A stretch of 64,000 bases of DNA from Verrucomicrobiota bacterium (lineage in GTDB: Bacteria > Verrucomicrobiota > Verrucomicrobiia > Verrucomicrobiales > Akkermansiaceae): contig JAFLEH010000017.1 of assembly GCA_017301995.1 (NCBI GenBank), positions 82,996-146,995 on the forward strand, given 5' to 3'. The stretch's first letter is position 1. Every line of letters starts with the position of its first letter. This document shows positions 24,274 to 34,276 of the stretch, piece by piece. Below the pieces are notes generated by a model. It ran no database searches and had not been told where the DNA came from. It saw only the letters and a program-made list of their open reading frames with translations. The position numbers and the translations under genes were made by a program.

Positions 24274-27225
24274 TCACTTTCTCAGCCGGAAGAACGCTCG
24301 GTCGGCCGATCCGTCATCCACGGGCACCGGGCTGGTTCCACCCGGAACCGGGGTCCATTGTTGGAGGTCTTGGCTCTGTTCGAGCACCGCGCCGCCGTCT
24401 TCCCAATGGAGGACCATCGCTCCGCCCACATCCGTCAGATTGAGCTTGAGCGGCACCTTGTAGGAGGCCTTCAGGTCGCAATCGAGCAACAGATCGCTCG
24501 ACGTGATTGATGTCTGGTGGAGTTCGATCGCGAGGATATTTTCTCCGGCAACGAGTTTCGAAGCCGGAATCTGGAACGTATGATAGGTACCCGTGGTGGT
24601 GGAGTTGGGAGCAAGGGAAGTGTAGCTGTAGGGGGCGGCGAACGTCCCGTCCGCCGAAACCACGGTGGCGGTGGCGTCGTTATTCAGCCAAACCACCGCC
24701 CCATCGTCGCGCCGGATCGTGAATGTCAGCGAATCAACCTGCGCCGGATCCCCGATGGTGAATTTCTTACGGAAATAGTAGGTGCGCGTCTTATCCGAAC
24801 TGCTGGAACCGTAGCCCACGGTGGTGCCGTAGGTCACCCCGGACACCGCGAACCCTGCCGGAAGCGTGCAGGGGAGCCATTCGGTCGCGCTGGCACTGCT
24901 GTCATCGAATCCGAGGGCTTTCCAGTCGGCCGGCGGATCGCTGCGGGCCTCGCGATACCGCCAGTCGCCGGATCCGCGGGCGATCAGGGTGCCGCTGGCA
25001 ACCGAGGACTTGAAGTACCACGCCTCTCCGGTGACTTCGGCGTTGACCGGATTGCCAAGCGCCACGCGCAGCATGGCGTAATTCTGAGGCGCGGACACCA
25101 CCGGAGTGATGGTCTTGAAGAGTTCCCCCGGAGAAAATGCGAGCGTTCCCGTGGCTAACACCACATCGGGCCCGTCGAGGATGGTCTTGCCTATCACCGA
25201 CCACCCGACGGCGACCTCGCGGCTGCTGAAGGTGCTCAGACGCACCAGGAAACTGCCTGGAAACGCGGAGGTGTCGGGTTGCGCCGCCTCGTAACTGCTG
25301 ATCGCCACTCCGACCGCCGATCCCGGCACCGGCATGAACGGTTCGATGAGCGCCCCATGTGCCGCCGGGTTCCAGGTGGTGTTGCCTGGGTGGTTCAGCG
25401 CGTCGGGTTGGGTGACATGGTTGCCTTGTACGTTGAAATACGCGCGTCCGAACGTGTTGGTCGTGCTGGTTTGATAGATCCAGGCGTTGGCGGCGGTGGG
25501 ATGCCAGTTGTAACTGAAGGTGTCGCGGTAGCCGCTGTTGAGCAGGAAGGAGTTCTTCACCTCCATCGAGCCGTTGTAGGAATATCCGGATCCGTAATTG
25601 TCACCCCATCTGACGGCGACCATGTTTCCCGCGAACAGGCAACCGTCAACCACCGCGTTGGGGCCGTCGCCGGTGGATGAGGAGCTGTAGCCATCCTCCA
25701 CTCCTTGGCCGCAATTCAGAAACACGCATCCGGTGTGGGAGACATTCCGCGTTCCGGAAAGCGAGTTGCCCTCGTGGAACGTGCCCTCGAACCAATTGTT
25801 GGTGAAAACCAGCGGTGTGACGTCCGATGCCGAGGTGTAGGGATTGTCGCCGCCGCTTCCGCCGGAATCCACACCGTCATCCTTGGTGAAACCGAGAACC
25901 GTGTTGGAGATCGCGAGTTCGCCGTTGGTCAGATAGATCGCGTCGTTGTCCGCGTCCACGAATGGGGATGTTTCTGAGGGAAACTCGATGAGGGCGGAGC
26001 GGTCGATGGTCACCTTGCTGCCGTTCAGTTCGCCGCAGGTGATGGCGCGCTGCATCAGGGTGCGGGTCAGGGTGATTTCGGTATTGGTTTTGCTGTTCAT
26101 TTCCTGCCCGCCGAGTTCGAAGCAATAGCAGTCGGTTAGTCTCAATCGCGCGCCGACGGCGGTGCCCGAACCGCTCCCCGAAATCAGGAAGAGCGCCTGC
26201 TCCTGTTTATGGGTGGAGTAGCCGCTGTGGGTGGTGAACCAGGTGGGATCCTCGCCGGCCCCGGTGAAAATCGTGTGGGAGGCCTCCAACAGGGAGGTCG
26301 CGGCAGGAAGCTCGATCCCTCCCCAGCGGCCGGTCGCGGTGTCCGGTGCGAAGACCACCGGGTTCGCCGCCGTTCCGTAGCACAGGATGGATCCGTTGGA
26401 AACGATCTCCGCGGCAGTGCCTGCGGTGCCGTTTCCCGAATACAGCAGGACGATGGCGCCCTCGCCGATCGTGAGCGCCGCACCGGCGGCGATGGTTAGG
26501 GTGGAGGCGACGCGGATCCGCGAATTCGCGGGCCACTCGGTATTGGCCGAGATTGTGCCGGAAACTTCGGTGAAAACCGGCGAGCCTTCGATGACCACGG
26601 ATGGGTTGTGAGCGAGTCCGTTGAGAGTGGCGCCAAGCTGGAGGGCGCCCGGTGTGGCGGCCGCGGGCATCACACCCGAACCCCATCCGCGGCGCATCTG
26701 GATGATCCTTGTTGGGAAGGCTCCGAATTTGACCTTGCCGTTCAGCCAGATCGACTCGCCATCGTCTCCGCGCAGAGTCGTGGCCACCGGAATCGGCAAC
26801 CCGACAGGCCACGCGGACGGAACGGTGACGCGCAGCGTGCCGCCCGCGAAGGCGCTGGGCGCGTCATCGACGGATTTTGCGGGAGTATGCGGCGGTATGC
26901 CGTCCTCGGACCCTCCTCGCGCGGAGTCTTTGACCAAAAAACGGATCAGTTTGGAATCGATCAATGCTCCGCCCGCATCGCGGCTTTCCGCGCGCAACTC
27001 GTGATAGTGTTTCGCCGTCACCTGCACGGCCGAGCCCACGGCGATGGAAGCTCCATCAAGGGTGGCGGTGGTCGTCGCGGCATTCGGGTCCGCCGTGACC
27101 GTCAAAGCCGCGGAATCGGTGTATTTGGTTTTGTCGGCGACGCCGCTGACCGTGATCGCGGCGGATAGGACCGACGCGGAGGCGGCCAGGATGATGCCTG
27201 CGGAAAGAATCGGGTGCTGGGACAT
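24274..27225 (-). CDS. Large secreted beta-helix protein
   Basis: A 983-residue exported protein: signal peptide to about residue 22 (ILAASASVLSAA), Ig-like opening (GVADKTKYTDSAALTVTADP), and a right-handed parallel beta-helix in about residues 220-640 (recurring NxF/NxW and short Ser/Gly turns). A beta-sandwich follows with IRRDDGAVVWLNNDATATV and GENILAIELHQTS. The C-terminal part (LHWEDGGAVLEQSQDLQQWTP ending FFRLRK) is a terminal layout repeated in the next protein and typical of verrucomicrobial secreted proteins. It starts 7 bp after the giant LTD/CotH gene on the same strand, so both are probably one transcript. Likely surface or matrix role; function not known. Confidence 0.75.
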   Translation of the reverse strand: MSQHPILSAGIILAASASVLSAAITVSGVADKTKYTDSAALTVTADPNAATTTATLDGASIAVGSAVQVTAKHYHELRAESRDAGGALIDSKLIRFLVKDSARGGSEDGIPPHTPAKSVDDAPSAFAGGTLRVTVPSAWPVGLPIPVATTLRGDDGESIWLNGKVKFGAFPTRIIQMRRGWGSGVMPAAATPGALQLGATLNGLAHNPSVVIEGSPVFTEVSGTISANTEWPANSRIRVASTLTIAAGAALTIGEGAIVLLYSGNGTAGTAAEIVSNGSILCYGTAANPVVFAPDTATGRWGGIELPAATSLLEASHTIFTGAGEDPTWFTTHSGYSTHKQEQALFLISGSGSGTAVGARLRLTDCYCFELGGQEMNSKTNTEITLTRTLMQRAITCGELNGSKVTIDRSALIEFPSETSPFVDADNDAIYLTNGELAISNTVLGFTKDDGVDSGGSGGDNPYTSASDVTPLVFTNNWFEGTFHEGNSLSGTRNVSHTGCVFLNCGQGVEDGYSSSSTGDGPNAVVDGCLFAGNMVAVRWGDNYGSGYSYNGSMEVKNSFLLNSGYRDTFSYNWHPTAANAWIYQTSTTNTFGRAYFNVQGNHVTQPDALNHPGNTTWNPAAHGALIEPFMPVPGSAVGVAISSYEAAQPDTSAFPGSFLVRLSTFSSREVAVGWSVIGKTILDGPDVVLATGTLAFSPGELFKTITPVVSAPQNYAMLRVALGNPVNAEVTGEAWYFKSSVASGTLIARGSGDWRYREARSDPPADWKALGFDDSSASATEWLPCTLPAGFAVSGVTYGTTVGYGSSSSDKTRTYYFRKKFTIGDPAQVDSLTFTIRRDDGAVVWLNNDATATVVSADGTFAAPYSYTSLAPNSTTTGTYHTFQIPASKLVAGENILAIELHQTSITSSDLLLDCDLKASYKVPLKLNLTDVGGAMVLHWEDGGAVLEQSQDLQQWTPVPGGTSPVPVDDGSADRAFFRLRK

Positions 27226-27232
27226 AGCGGTG

Positions 27233-30200
27233 TTAGGGTTGGGCGGGAGTCACAACCCGATAGAAGCGGACCGGAGCGGACTCGGAGGCGGGGTCATTGA
27301 CGGATACCTCGGTGGCGGTCGCGACGGGCGCGATGTCGGTGAGCTTCTGCCAATCGGCGGTCTGGAGGGTGGAGGAATACTGCACCGTGTAGCTGCGGCC
27401 GGGCTGGGCGATAAACCGGACCGTCATGCCACTGCCGGTGGTTTGGAGCGTGGCGGCGAGCCGACTGCCAGGGTCCTGCGGATCCGTGCCTGCCAGATAC
27501 TCGGACTTGTTATTGGAGCCGTCTCCATCGCTATCCGCCAGCGCGTCCGCGGGGTTGTTGGGATCGAGGCCATTGGCAAGCTCCCACTCGTCGGGCAATC
27601 CGTCGCTGTCAACATCGGGATTGGGAACCGCATTCGCCGCTCCCGGAGTCGGGACCAGGTTGGTGATCGTGCTGGTGCCATCCGGATAGGCGCCTTGGCT
27701 GACGCCCGCCGCCTGCGCACCGAAGCCGATGGCCGTGTATTGATAGCCGGCGGCCGAGAACAACCCGAGCGCCTCACCCGCCGAACTGAGGGCAAAGTTC
27801 ACATGGCCCGGAAGTGTGCTGTTGCCGTCCGCCACAAACGTCAGCCATCCGTTGCCTCCAATGAACGTGAGCGGCGTGACGATCTGTTTGGTTTTGTTCG
27901 TCAGCGAGTCAGTTAGGTAGTTTCCTCCCAACGCCACCGGAAGCGGATCGGTATTGAACAGTTCGAACCAATCGGGACCCGCTGTGGGGCTGGCCAGCCA
28001 CTCGTTGACGCGGACCGAGAGAGGGGAGCCGGTCGCCGCGCCGATGTTGAGCGCGCCACGGCTCGGGATGTTGAGGGAGAAGGCGCCGCTCCCGTTGGGA
28101 ACTCGGCCGATGGAGAGATCGGCGAGTTGGTTTCCCCAAGTGACGGAATCCCGGAGTCCGCCGCCGATTGCGGACGCATGGAACAGATGAAGGCTGCCGC
28201 CCACGGGATCGAGGGAGAATCCGGTGTTCACCGCCGATGCCGGCAGCAGAGGGTCGCACTGGATCACGAGATGACCGCCGGCTGGAATCACGGTGCCCGC
28301 GGGTGCCACCCACGCGCGCGGTGCGGCAACCGACTGAGACAGGCTCATGTCGGAGATGTCCGCTTCGGTAGTATCCGGGTTGTGGAGTTCGATCCAACCG
28401 GCAAGCGAGGAATCGGGATTCGTGAGCGTCGCGTTTTTCGCAAGCACCTCGTTGATGACCACCTGGGCGGCGGGCAGCGTGCTGGTGATCTCGACATCCA
28501 GTTTCAGGCCCATCACGACGTCCGAACTCGTATTGTTGACCTGATGGACTTCCACGGCGATCACGTTGTCGCCCTGGACCAGAAGGTTGGCGGGGAGAAC
28601 CCAGACTTCCTCGGCCGCCTCGGTGCCGGATCCGACCGCGCCACCGCCGGTGGAGGTATAGGAAACGGGAAGCGTCATGCGGATGTTCTGCGCAAGCTGG
28701 CCGTTGATATAGATGAGTGCCGCGTCATCCACCATCGTCGTGGCCTTGAGAACGATGTCGGTGGAGGGGCCGTTGTAGGTGAAAGGCCGTCGGAAATAGT
28801 AGGTCGGATAGGGATAGTTGTTGGATCCGCGCGCCATTTGCGTGGTCTTCGCGAAGCCGGATGCGGATGTGACCGAACTCGTTTCATAGTGCAGCAACTG
28901 GCCACCCGACGGCCAAGCCGAGTCATCGAATTCCACCGTGTGATAGGTGCTTTGATAGGCGGTACTCGAGCTCGCCATGTATTTCCACGACGCGTTGACC
29001 GGGATCAGATTCACGGTGGTCGTTCCGCTGGCAGTCGTGGTGCCGGGGTTGGGGCCTCCGGGGGTCGGTTGGTTGAAAAACGCGATCTCCGCGGCACCAT
29101 TCGGGGTGCGTCCCTGTGAGACATCCGTTGTCTGCGGACCGTAAACCGCGGAATCCAAGAGGGCAAGCTCCGGATCCAACAGTCCGACCTCGCCTTGTGC
29201 GGCGTCGAGTTTGAACGAAAGGTGGTCGGGGCCCTGATTGGTATCGCCGTCGGCCTTGAACAGACAATAGCCGCTGGCACCCACGAAAGTGAGAGGAGCA
29301 AGGAGGTGGCGGTTCGGCCACGCGCCGGGGTTGTCGGTTAGATAGCACTCGCCGGCATCCACGGGGAGCGCTCCGGGGTTGAAGATTTCGATGAAGTCGG
29401 TGGCGCTGGTTACTGCACTCGACGCCAGCCATTCGTTGATTTTCAAACCGCCGGGACCATCGTGCGCGGCGACCGCATTGGCGGCACCCGGCGTCGGAAG
29501 GCAGAGCGCCCACTCGCCGGATTGTCCCACGCGTCCGATGGAGTAATCGGACAATTGATGGCCGAATGTGACGGTGTCCGCAACGCCGCCCCCTTCCGCC
29601 AAGGGCCTTGAAAGTGTGAGGACTTCTCCTTCGTCGCCGAGCCCGAAACCGGTCCGTGGTTCCGGAAATCCGAGGGTGCCGGTGGCATGCACCACCAGAT
29701 AGGCCCCTGCGGCCAAGGTGGTACCTTGTGGAAACGAATACCGATAGGGCAGCGCCGTATCGTCGGAAAGCCCCCAGCCGGACAGATCGGCCGGCGCGTC
29801 ACCCGCGTTGTACAGTTCGATGACATCGGGAAATGCCCCGCCTACCGGATAGGATTCGCTGTTGCGGGCCAGAACTTCGCTGAGAATGACGAGCGGTGCG
29901 GGGCCGGGGGGAATGATCGATGTGTCCACCGTCCACGCGAACGATGCCAGACTGGCGGATGCGCCCAGCGCGGGGTCATCCTGCCAGATGCCGCCGTCGT
30001 TTTTTCCGACGACTTCCAGCAGATGCGCGCCGTCGGTTAGATTCGCGATGGTGATCGGCGTGGCGATGGCGGTCTCCGCGCTCCACACGCCGCCGTCCAA
30101 CCGCCAGCGGTAATGGGTGTATCCGGACAACCAAGGCGGGGATAGCGGCGGTTGTGCGCCCACGCTGACATTGATTGTCGTGAGATGGGTTGTCTGCGGC

Positions 30201-33200
30201 ACATCAGCGAGCAGTGAAGCTCCGGTCGGTATCGCGCCGCCGAGGTTTGATCCGTTAGGTCCCGTGCCGATGGCGGGAGAGATCGGTTGGAGCGCAAACC
30301 ACGATTTCATCACTTGCGCGGCAGCCCAGGTGGTGAACGCCGCCTCGGCAACGGTTGGCTGGTGGACCAGCAGGGCGGGAGCCGTCGAGTTTCCGCCACC
30401 GGGACCGGTCCAGTTGAACGGCATCAGGTTGTTTGAAAGCGTGACGGCGGTCTGGCCTGCATCGTAGTTGCGCAACAACTGGGTGCAATCCACCAGAATG
30501 TTGGAGTCGGCGAACATGCCCGCGCCGGCGGTCGTTCCATCGTCGGCGAAATTGAAAACCCCGCCTTCGCTGTCGTTGCCACCGCTGATCGTTTGCCGCA
30601 CCACGGTGTTGTTGATGAACGTGTAATAGTTCCCTTGTTTCGCGGTGGCCGCGTGATCCATGTCGAAAAACAGGTTGCCGATGATGGTGACGCGGCTGAC
30701 ATCGCCGCTGTCGCTGCCGCCGCTGATGGCGGAGGCCGAGTCGGGCGATCCGTTCTTGTGGACGTGCATGAAGATGTTGCCTTCGATCCAGGTGTCGGTG
30801 CCATCCAGATCGATCAGATCGTCGCCGCTGCCGGCGAAGACGTTATCGATGACCTCGAGGATCGGACCGGGGCGCTGGCCGCCGGTGAAATCGAACGAAT
30901 CATTGTAATCGCCGGATACGCTGTTAGCCACGCCGACATAGTTGCGGGCGAAGATTCCCCGGCCGCCGGCCTTGATGCCTCCCGTGCCATGGATCATTTC
31001 GAAATAGGAACCGGCGGCCGAGTCAGGGAAATGGCAGTCGCGGACGACGAACGACGACGCGTCGAGCGAAAGATACTGCACCGATGTGGTGCCAAACGAC
31101 AACCCCTCAAGCTCCACTTCTGCGCCCGACTGGGTATGGATCGCGGTGGAACCGTTGAACTCAAAGAACGTGTTGCGGATGACCGTTAGGGGAGAACTTC
31201 CCGAGGTGGATCCATTGATCGTGATGCCGCCCCAGGTGGTGGTGGCTCCCGGCGTCCGGCTGAACCGGATCGGCTGGGCCACCGTGCCTTCGGCGATGAT
31301 GCGGCCGCCGTTGGCGACCGTTAGATTGACCCCCGATCCCATGTACACCGTGGTCCCCGGCTCGATGGTGAGGGTGACCCCGGCGGGGACGGTTAGGCTG
31401 GAGGTCACCGAGTAGGGACCGTCCGCCGCGGTCCAAGTGGTATCGGACGCCAAGGTGCCGGATGCCGTCGCCACTGTGGAGTCGTCATACCAGACATCGT
31501 ACAACGAGCGGCTGGTTTCCGTGCCGGCACTGTCGAACGACTGGATGAGGACGCGGTTGATGCCGGGGGTTAGGTTCACTCCGGTGGCGGTCCACGTCGC
31601 GCCGAAAGCTGTCCAGGTCGCGGGTGTTCCATTGACTTTCACCGACCGGGTTGTGATGGCGTTCGCTTTCCCGCCGAGCGTGGTGGTGGCCGTGGTGGAT
31701 CGCGGGTAGCCATTGCTAACAGCAGGCGCGGTGGTCACCGAAATCGCAAGGGGAATCTGCGATGCAACGTAGGTGGTGCGGCCGCTGTTGAAGGTTTTCA
31801 TCGATTCGATGACCGACTGGTTGACCAAGCCGCCGAGGGTTTGTTGGGCCAGGGAGGCGAAGTTGGATGGCTTGAACGGACCGTCCAGCAGATCCTTGAG
31901 CGCGGCGTAATACAAAGGCGCGAATTCAGGGTGTTTGATGAACGCGTTCATCGGAGTGGGCGCGTTCGGACTCGTGGATGAATTGCGCGCGAGCATCCGG
32001 TAGATGCTCGCAGTAGCGGAGCCCGCGGTGTCGCCGCCACCGAGGATGGTGTCCAAATCGTATGGCATCAGCTTGCAGCGCGGATCGTTCGCCCCGATAT
32101 AGAAGTTGAAATCGTCGCCGTCGCCGTTGGAAAGGTTGGTTTCGCAATTGTCCACCATGGTGTTTACCGCGAACCATCGCATCCACTCCTCAACATCGGC
32201 CACGGATCTAACCGCAGCGGCGTAGTCCGCGTCCCAAGTGACCGGATCGGTGTAGTTCGTTCCGCTGTGTCCCTTGGCCAACGCGGCGGTTAGGGTGATC
32301 AGGTCGGTCCAATCGTCCTCGGAGGTGTTGGTTTGCTTCTTGTAATTGAGTTTATACAAATCCACGAGCGACTTCGTTTCGGTCGGGCCGGGCACGATGT
32401 GGTTCAGTTCCCCGCCGTTGGGAATCGAGGTTCCTCCGGAGGTGGTTCCCTGGAAAATCCGCATCGACTTGTAGAGATTCCCCGAGGAATCGGTGGGAAA
32501 ACGCCGGTCGATGAGATCCGAATTCCACGCCTCGTTGCACGCGACGAACCCGTAGGACGGAGATCCGCCGGCGGCCTCGGGGTTGACCGAGTTCCACCGC
32601 ACCTGAACGGCGCGCGATTGGGGCGCGGGAACATTGGACTTGGCGAACAGGGCGGCGCCGAACAACTGGTTGGGCGTGTATTGGGTGTTGAGATTCAATT
32701 GGGAGATTCCGGACCATGGGTCGTCATTGGGGAACATGATATTGAGTCCCTGCGGCTGGTTGTCACGCGACCCGTTGCCGCGATTCCGGACGCCCGCACG
32801 ATACCGGACGGACGTCCCGGTGCCGTCCACCGCCACGAAGCTGGCGTTGAATCGCGCATGGCTCATCGTCTGATCGTTGGTTTCGCCACTGTAAAACGGA
32901 TAGGGATGGCTGCCGCCGGTCCCGTTGGCGTTGATTCCGGCAAGCTCGGTTTTGTCCGCCGCTTTCATGATGATGCGGTAGATCGGCATCGATCCGGCGT
33001 AAACGGTGTCGTCCGCCTGATAGAGACAGTTTGCCGACTGGGCGGGGGTCAGATTGGCGTCATCCCCGCTCACCGGCGCGGGCCAGGTCCGGGTGAGGGC
33101 ACCATCGCCCGCCGCCAGATAGAATTCCACGATGGTGCCGTTCGGTTGCACGGGGAGGCTGGCCCCGAACACCCCGTCGCCGGCAAGCCCGTCGCCGTGC

Positions 33201-34057
33201 TCGCCATCGTCCGCCATCGCGACTTCCGTGAACGACGGTGAGCCGTCGGTGCGCCAGAAGACGCTCGCGGAGATCGCCGCTCCGTGGTCGTCGAGGATCG
33301 TGGCGGTGACGGAGACCGGTTCGGTGGATTTCGGGACGGCGGGAAAGTGGGAGGCATCGAGGATCACCGGAGCGATGTCCGCCGCGGAAACCGAGTTGGC
33401 TGAGCCCGGGGTGCCGCCGGCGGAAACGCTGGTGGCCCAGTTCTGCCCGGTTGAGTTGTCAAAGTCGGGGTTGATCAGCTCAAGGGAGCGGTTTTTCCCA
33501 AGCACGTCCGCGGGCGCGTTCGAGTAGGGGGGCGGATCATTCTTGCCGTCGGCGGCGCTGTCCCAGGCTAGCCCTTTGTGACCGTAGCTGCTCCACCAGT
33601 CTTTGCGGCGGATTCCCCAGTCGCCATCGTCGGCATAGCGAACATCGTCAACCACATTTCCGAGCGCGTCGGCAAGCCGGATTCGGTTCGAGCTGTTCGA
33701 AAGAATACCCGTCCAACCGGCGACGAAGGACGTCACTTCCGGGTGGACCGCCAAAAACTCCTCGGCATCGGCCGCCACCACCAGATAGCCGCCGGCCGGA
33801 ATCAGGGTCCCGCTCGGAATCGTGAAATCAACCCCGCTGGTGAACTTCCAGCCTCCCGCATCCACCGCGATCGCATCCGGATTGAAAAGCTCGATGAACT
33901 CCTCGCCCGTGTTTTCCGATGCCGGGTGGTACCCGATTTCGTTGATCACCACCCCCCCAGATGCCACTGGTCCAAGCGCGACGGCCGCCGCAATCAGCAG
34001 GGACCGGGACGCACGTACTGCCGGGCGCAGCCGGATTGGATGTTTCGTTCTTCTCAT
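27233..34057 (-). CDS. Giant secreted lamin-tail/CotH/beta-helix protein
   Basis: A 2274-residue exported multidomain protein. In order: signal peptide (to about 34); lamin-tail domain (VVINEIGYHPASENTGEEFI); Ig-like part (about 225-345); CotH kinase-like domain (about 355-770, with LMPYDLDTILGGGD as the aspartate motif); and a parallel beta-helix (about 870-1240). It continues with lamin-tail domains starting VILSEVLARN (about 1390), LKINEWLAS (about 1530), VVINEVLAKN and VRVNEWLAS. A beta-sandwich with INGQLAQNIRMTL separates the third and fourth. A calcium-binding-like stretch (DVDSDGLPDEWE, ADSDGDGSNN) and the terminal RFYRVVTP follow. CotH domains can be secreted protein kinases; lamin-tail domains are adhesion modules. 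Substrate unknown. Confidence 0.85.
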   Translation of the reverse strand: MRRTKHPIRLRPAVRASRSLLIAAAVALGPVASGGVVINEIGYHPASENTGEEFIELFNPDAIAVDAGGWKFTSGVDFTIPSGTLIPAGGYLVVAADAEEFLAVHPEVTSFVAGWTGILSNSSNRIRLADALGNVVDDVRYADDGDWGIRRKDWWSSYGHKGLAWDSAADGKNDPPPYSNAPADVLGKNRSLELINPDFDNSTGQNWATSVSAGGTPGSANSVSAADIAPVILDASHFPAVPKSTEPVSVTATILDDHGAAISASVFWRTDGSPSFTEVAMADDGEHGDGLAGDGVFGASLPVQPNGTIVEFYLAAGDGALTRTWPAPVSGDDANLTPAQSANCLYQADDTVYAGSMPIYRIIMKAADKTELAGINANGTGGSHPYPFYSGETNDQTMSHARFNASFVAVDGTGTSVRYRAGVRNRGNGSRDNQPQGLNIMFPNDDPWSGISQLNLNTQYTPNQLFGAALFAKSNVPAPQSRAVQVRWNSVNPEAAGGSPSYGFVACNEAWNSDLIDRRFPTDSSGNLYKSMRIFQGTTSGGTSIPNGGELNHIVPGPTETKSLVDLYKLNYKKQTNTSEDDWTDLITLTAALAKGHSGTNYTDPVTWDADYAAAVRSVADVEEWMRWFAVNTMVDNCETNLSNGDGDDFNFYIGANDPRCKLMPYDLDTILGGGDTAGSATASIYRMLARNSSTSPNAPTPMNAFIKHPEFAPLYYAALKDLLDGPFKPSNFASLAQQTLGGLVNQSVIESMKTFNSGRTTYVASQIPLAISVTTAPAVSNGYPRSTTATTTLGGKANAITTRSVKVNGTPATWTAFGATWTATGVNLTPGINRVLIQSFDSAGTETSRSLYDVWYDDSTVATASGTLASDTTWTAADGPYSVTSSLTVPAGVTLTIEPGTTVYMGSGVNLTVANGGRIIAEGTVAQPIRFSRTPGATTTWGGITINGSTSGSSPLTVIRNTFFEFNGSTAIHTQSGAEVELEGLSFGTTSVQYLSLDASSFVVRDCHFPDSAAGSYFEMIHGTGGIKAGGRGIFARNYVGVANSVSGDYNDSFDFTGGQRPGPILEVIDNVFAGSGDDLIDLDGTDTWIEGNIFMHVHKNGSPDSASAISGGSDSGDVSRVTIIGNLFFDMDHAATAKQGNYYTFINNTVVRQTISGGNDSEGGVFNFADDGTTAGAGMFADSNILVDCTQLLRNYDAGQTAVTLSNNLMPFNWTGPGGGNSTAPALLVHQPTVAEAAFTTWAAAQVMKSWFALQPISPAIGTGPNGSNLGGAIPTGASLLADVPQTTHLTTINVSVGAQPPLSPPWLSGYTHYRWRLDGGVWSAETAIATPITIANLTDGAHLLEVVGKNDGGIWQDDPALGASASLASFAWTVDTSIIPPGPAPLVILSEVLARNSESYPVGGAFPDVIELYNAGDAPADLSGWGLSDDTALPYRYSFPQGTTLAAGAYLVVHATGTLGFPEPRTGFGLGDEGEVLTLSRPLAEGGGVADTVTFGHQLSDYSIGRVGQSGEWALCLPTPGAANAVAAHDGPGGLKINEWLASSAVTSATDFIEIFNPGALPVDAGECYLTDNPGAWPNRHLLAPLTFVGASGYCLFKADGDTNQGPDHLSFKLDAAQGEVGLLDPELALLDSAVYGPQTTDVSQGRTPNGAAEIAFFNQPTPGGPNPGTTTASGTTTVNLIPVNASWKYMASSSTAYQSTYHTVEFDDSAWPSGGQLLHYETSSVTSASGFAKTTQMARGSNNYPYPTYYFRRPFTYNGPSTDIVLKATTMVDDAALIYINGQLAQNIRMTLPVSYTSTGGGAVGSGTEAAEEVWVLPANLLVQGDNVIAVEVHQVNNTSSDVVMGLKLDVEITSTLPAAQVVINEVLAKNATLTNPDSSLAGWIELHNPDTTEADISDMSLSQSVAAPRAWVAPAGTVIPAGGHLVIQCDPLLPASAVNTGFSLDPVGGSLHLFHASAIGGGLRDSVTWGNQLADLSIGRVPNGSGAFSLNIPSRGALNIGAATGSPLSVRVNEWLASPTAGPDWFELFNTDPLPVALGGNYLTDSLTNKTKQIVTPLTFIGGNGWLTFVADGNSTLPGHVNFALSSAGEALGLFSAAGYQYTAIGFGAQAAGVSQGAYPDGTSTITNLVPTPGAANAVPNPDVDSDGLPDEWELANGLDPNNPADALADSDGDGSNNKSEYLAGTDPQDPGSRLAATLQTTGSGMTVRFIAQPGRSYTVQYSSTLQTADWQKLTDIAPVATATEVSVNDPASESAPVRFYRVVTPAQP

Positions 34058-34276
34058 GCGAACGGGTACGGTTCGCTTTGGAGGTACTAACTGTCAAGAA
34101 ATCCGGTCCCGGTAACATTTTTGTTATCGGAATTCCCACATCCGGAGGGCCCGAGGCCCCCGTTTTTCGGGGACTGCCAACTCCGCCGACGAAAATCTTG
34201 GCCACAATCCGCTTGCCAAATTCGCGTTTTAGGGCGTAGTCCCTCACTCCACCCGCGCCACCGACCGACTTTCACC

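Noticed and set aside
27044..33241. Long plus-strand open frames opposite the giant secreted protein genes
   Set aside because: They are antisense shadows produced by high GC; compositions are biased (Arg/Gly/Ala/Val-rich) and no motif is seen, whereas the minus frames show full domain architectures.
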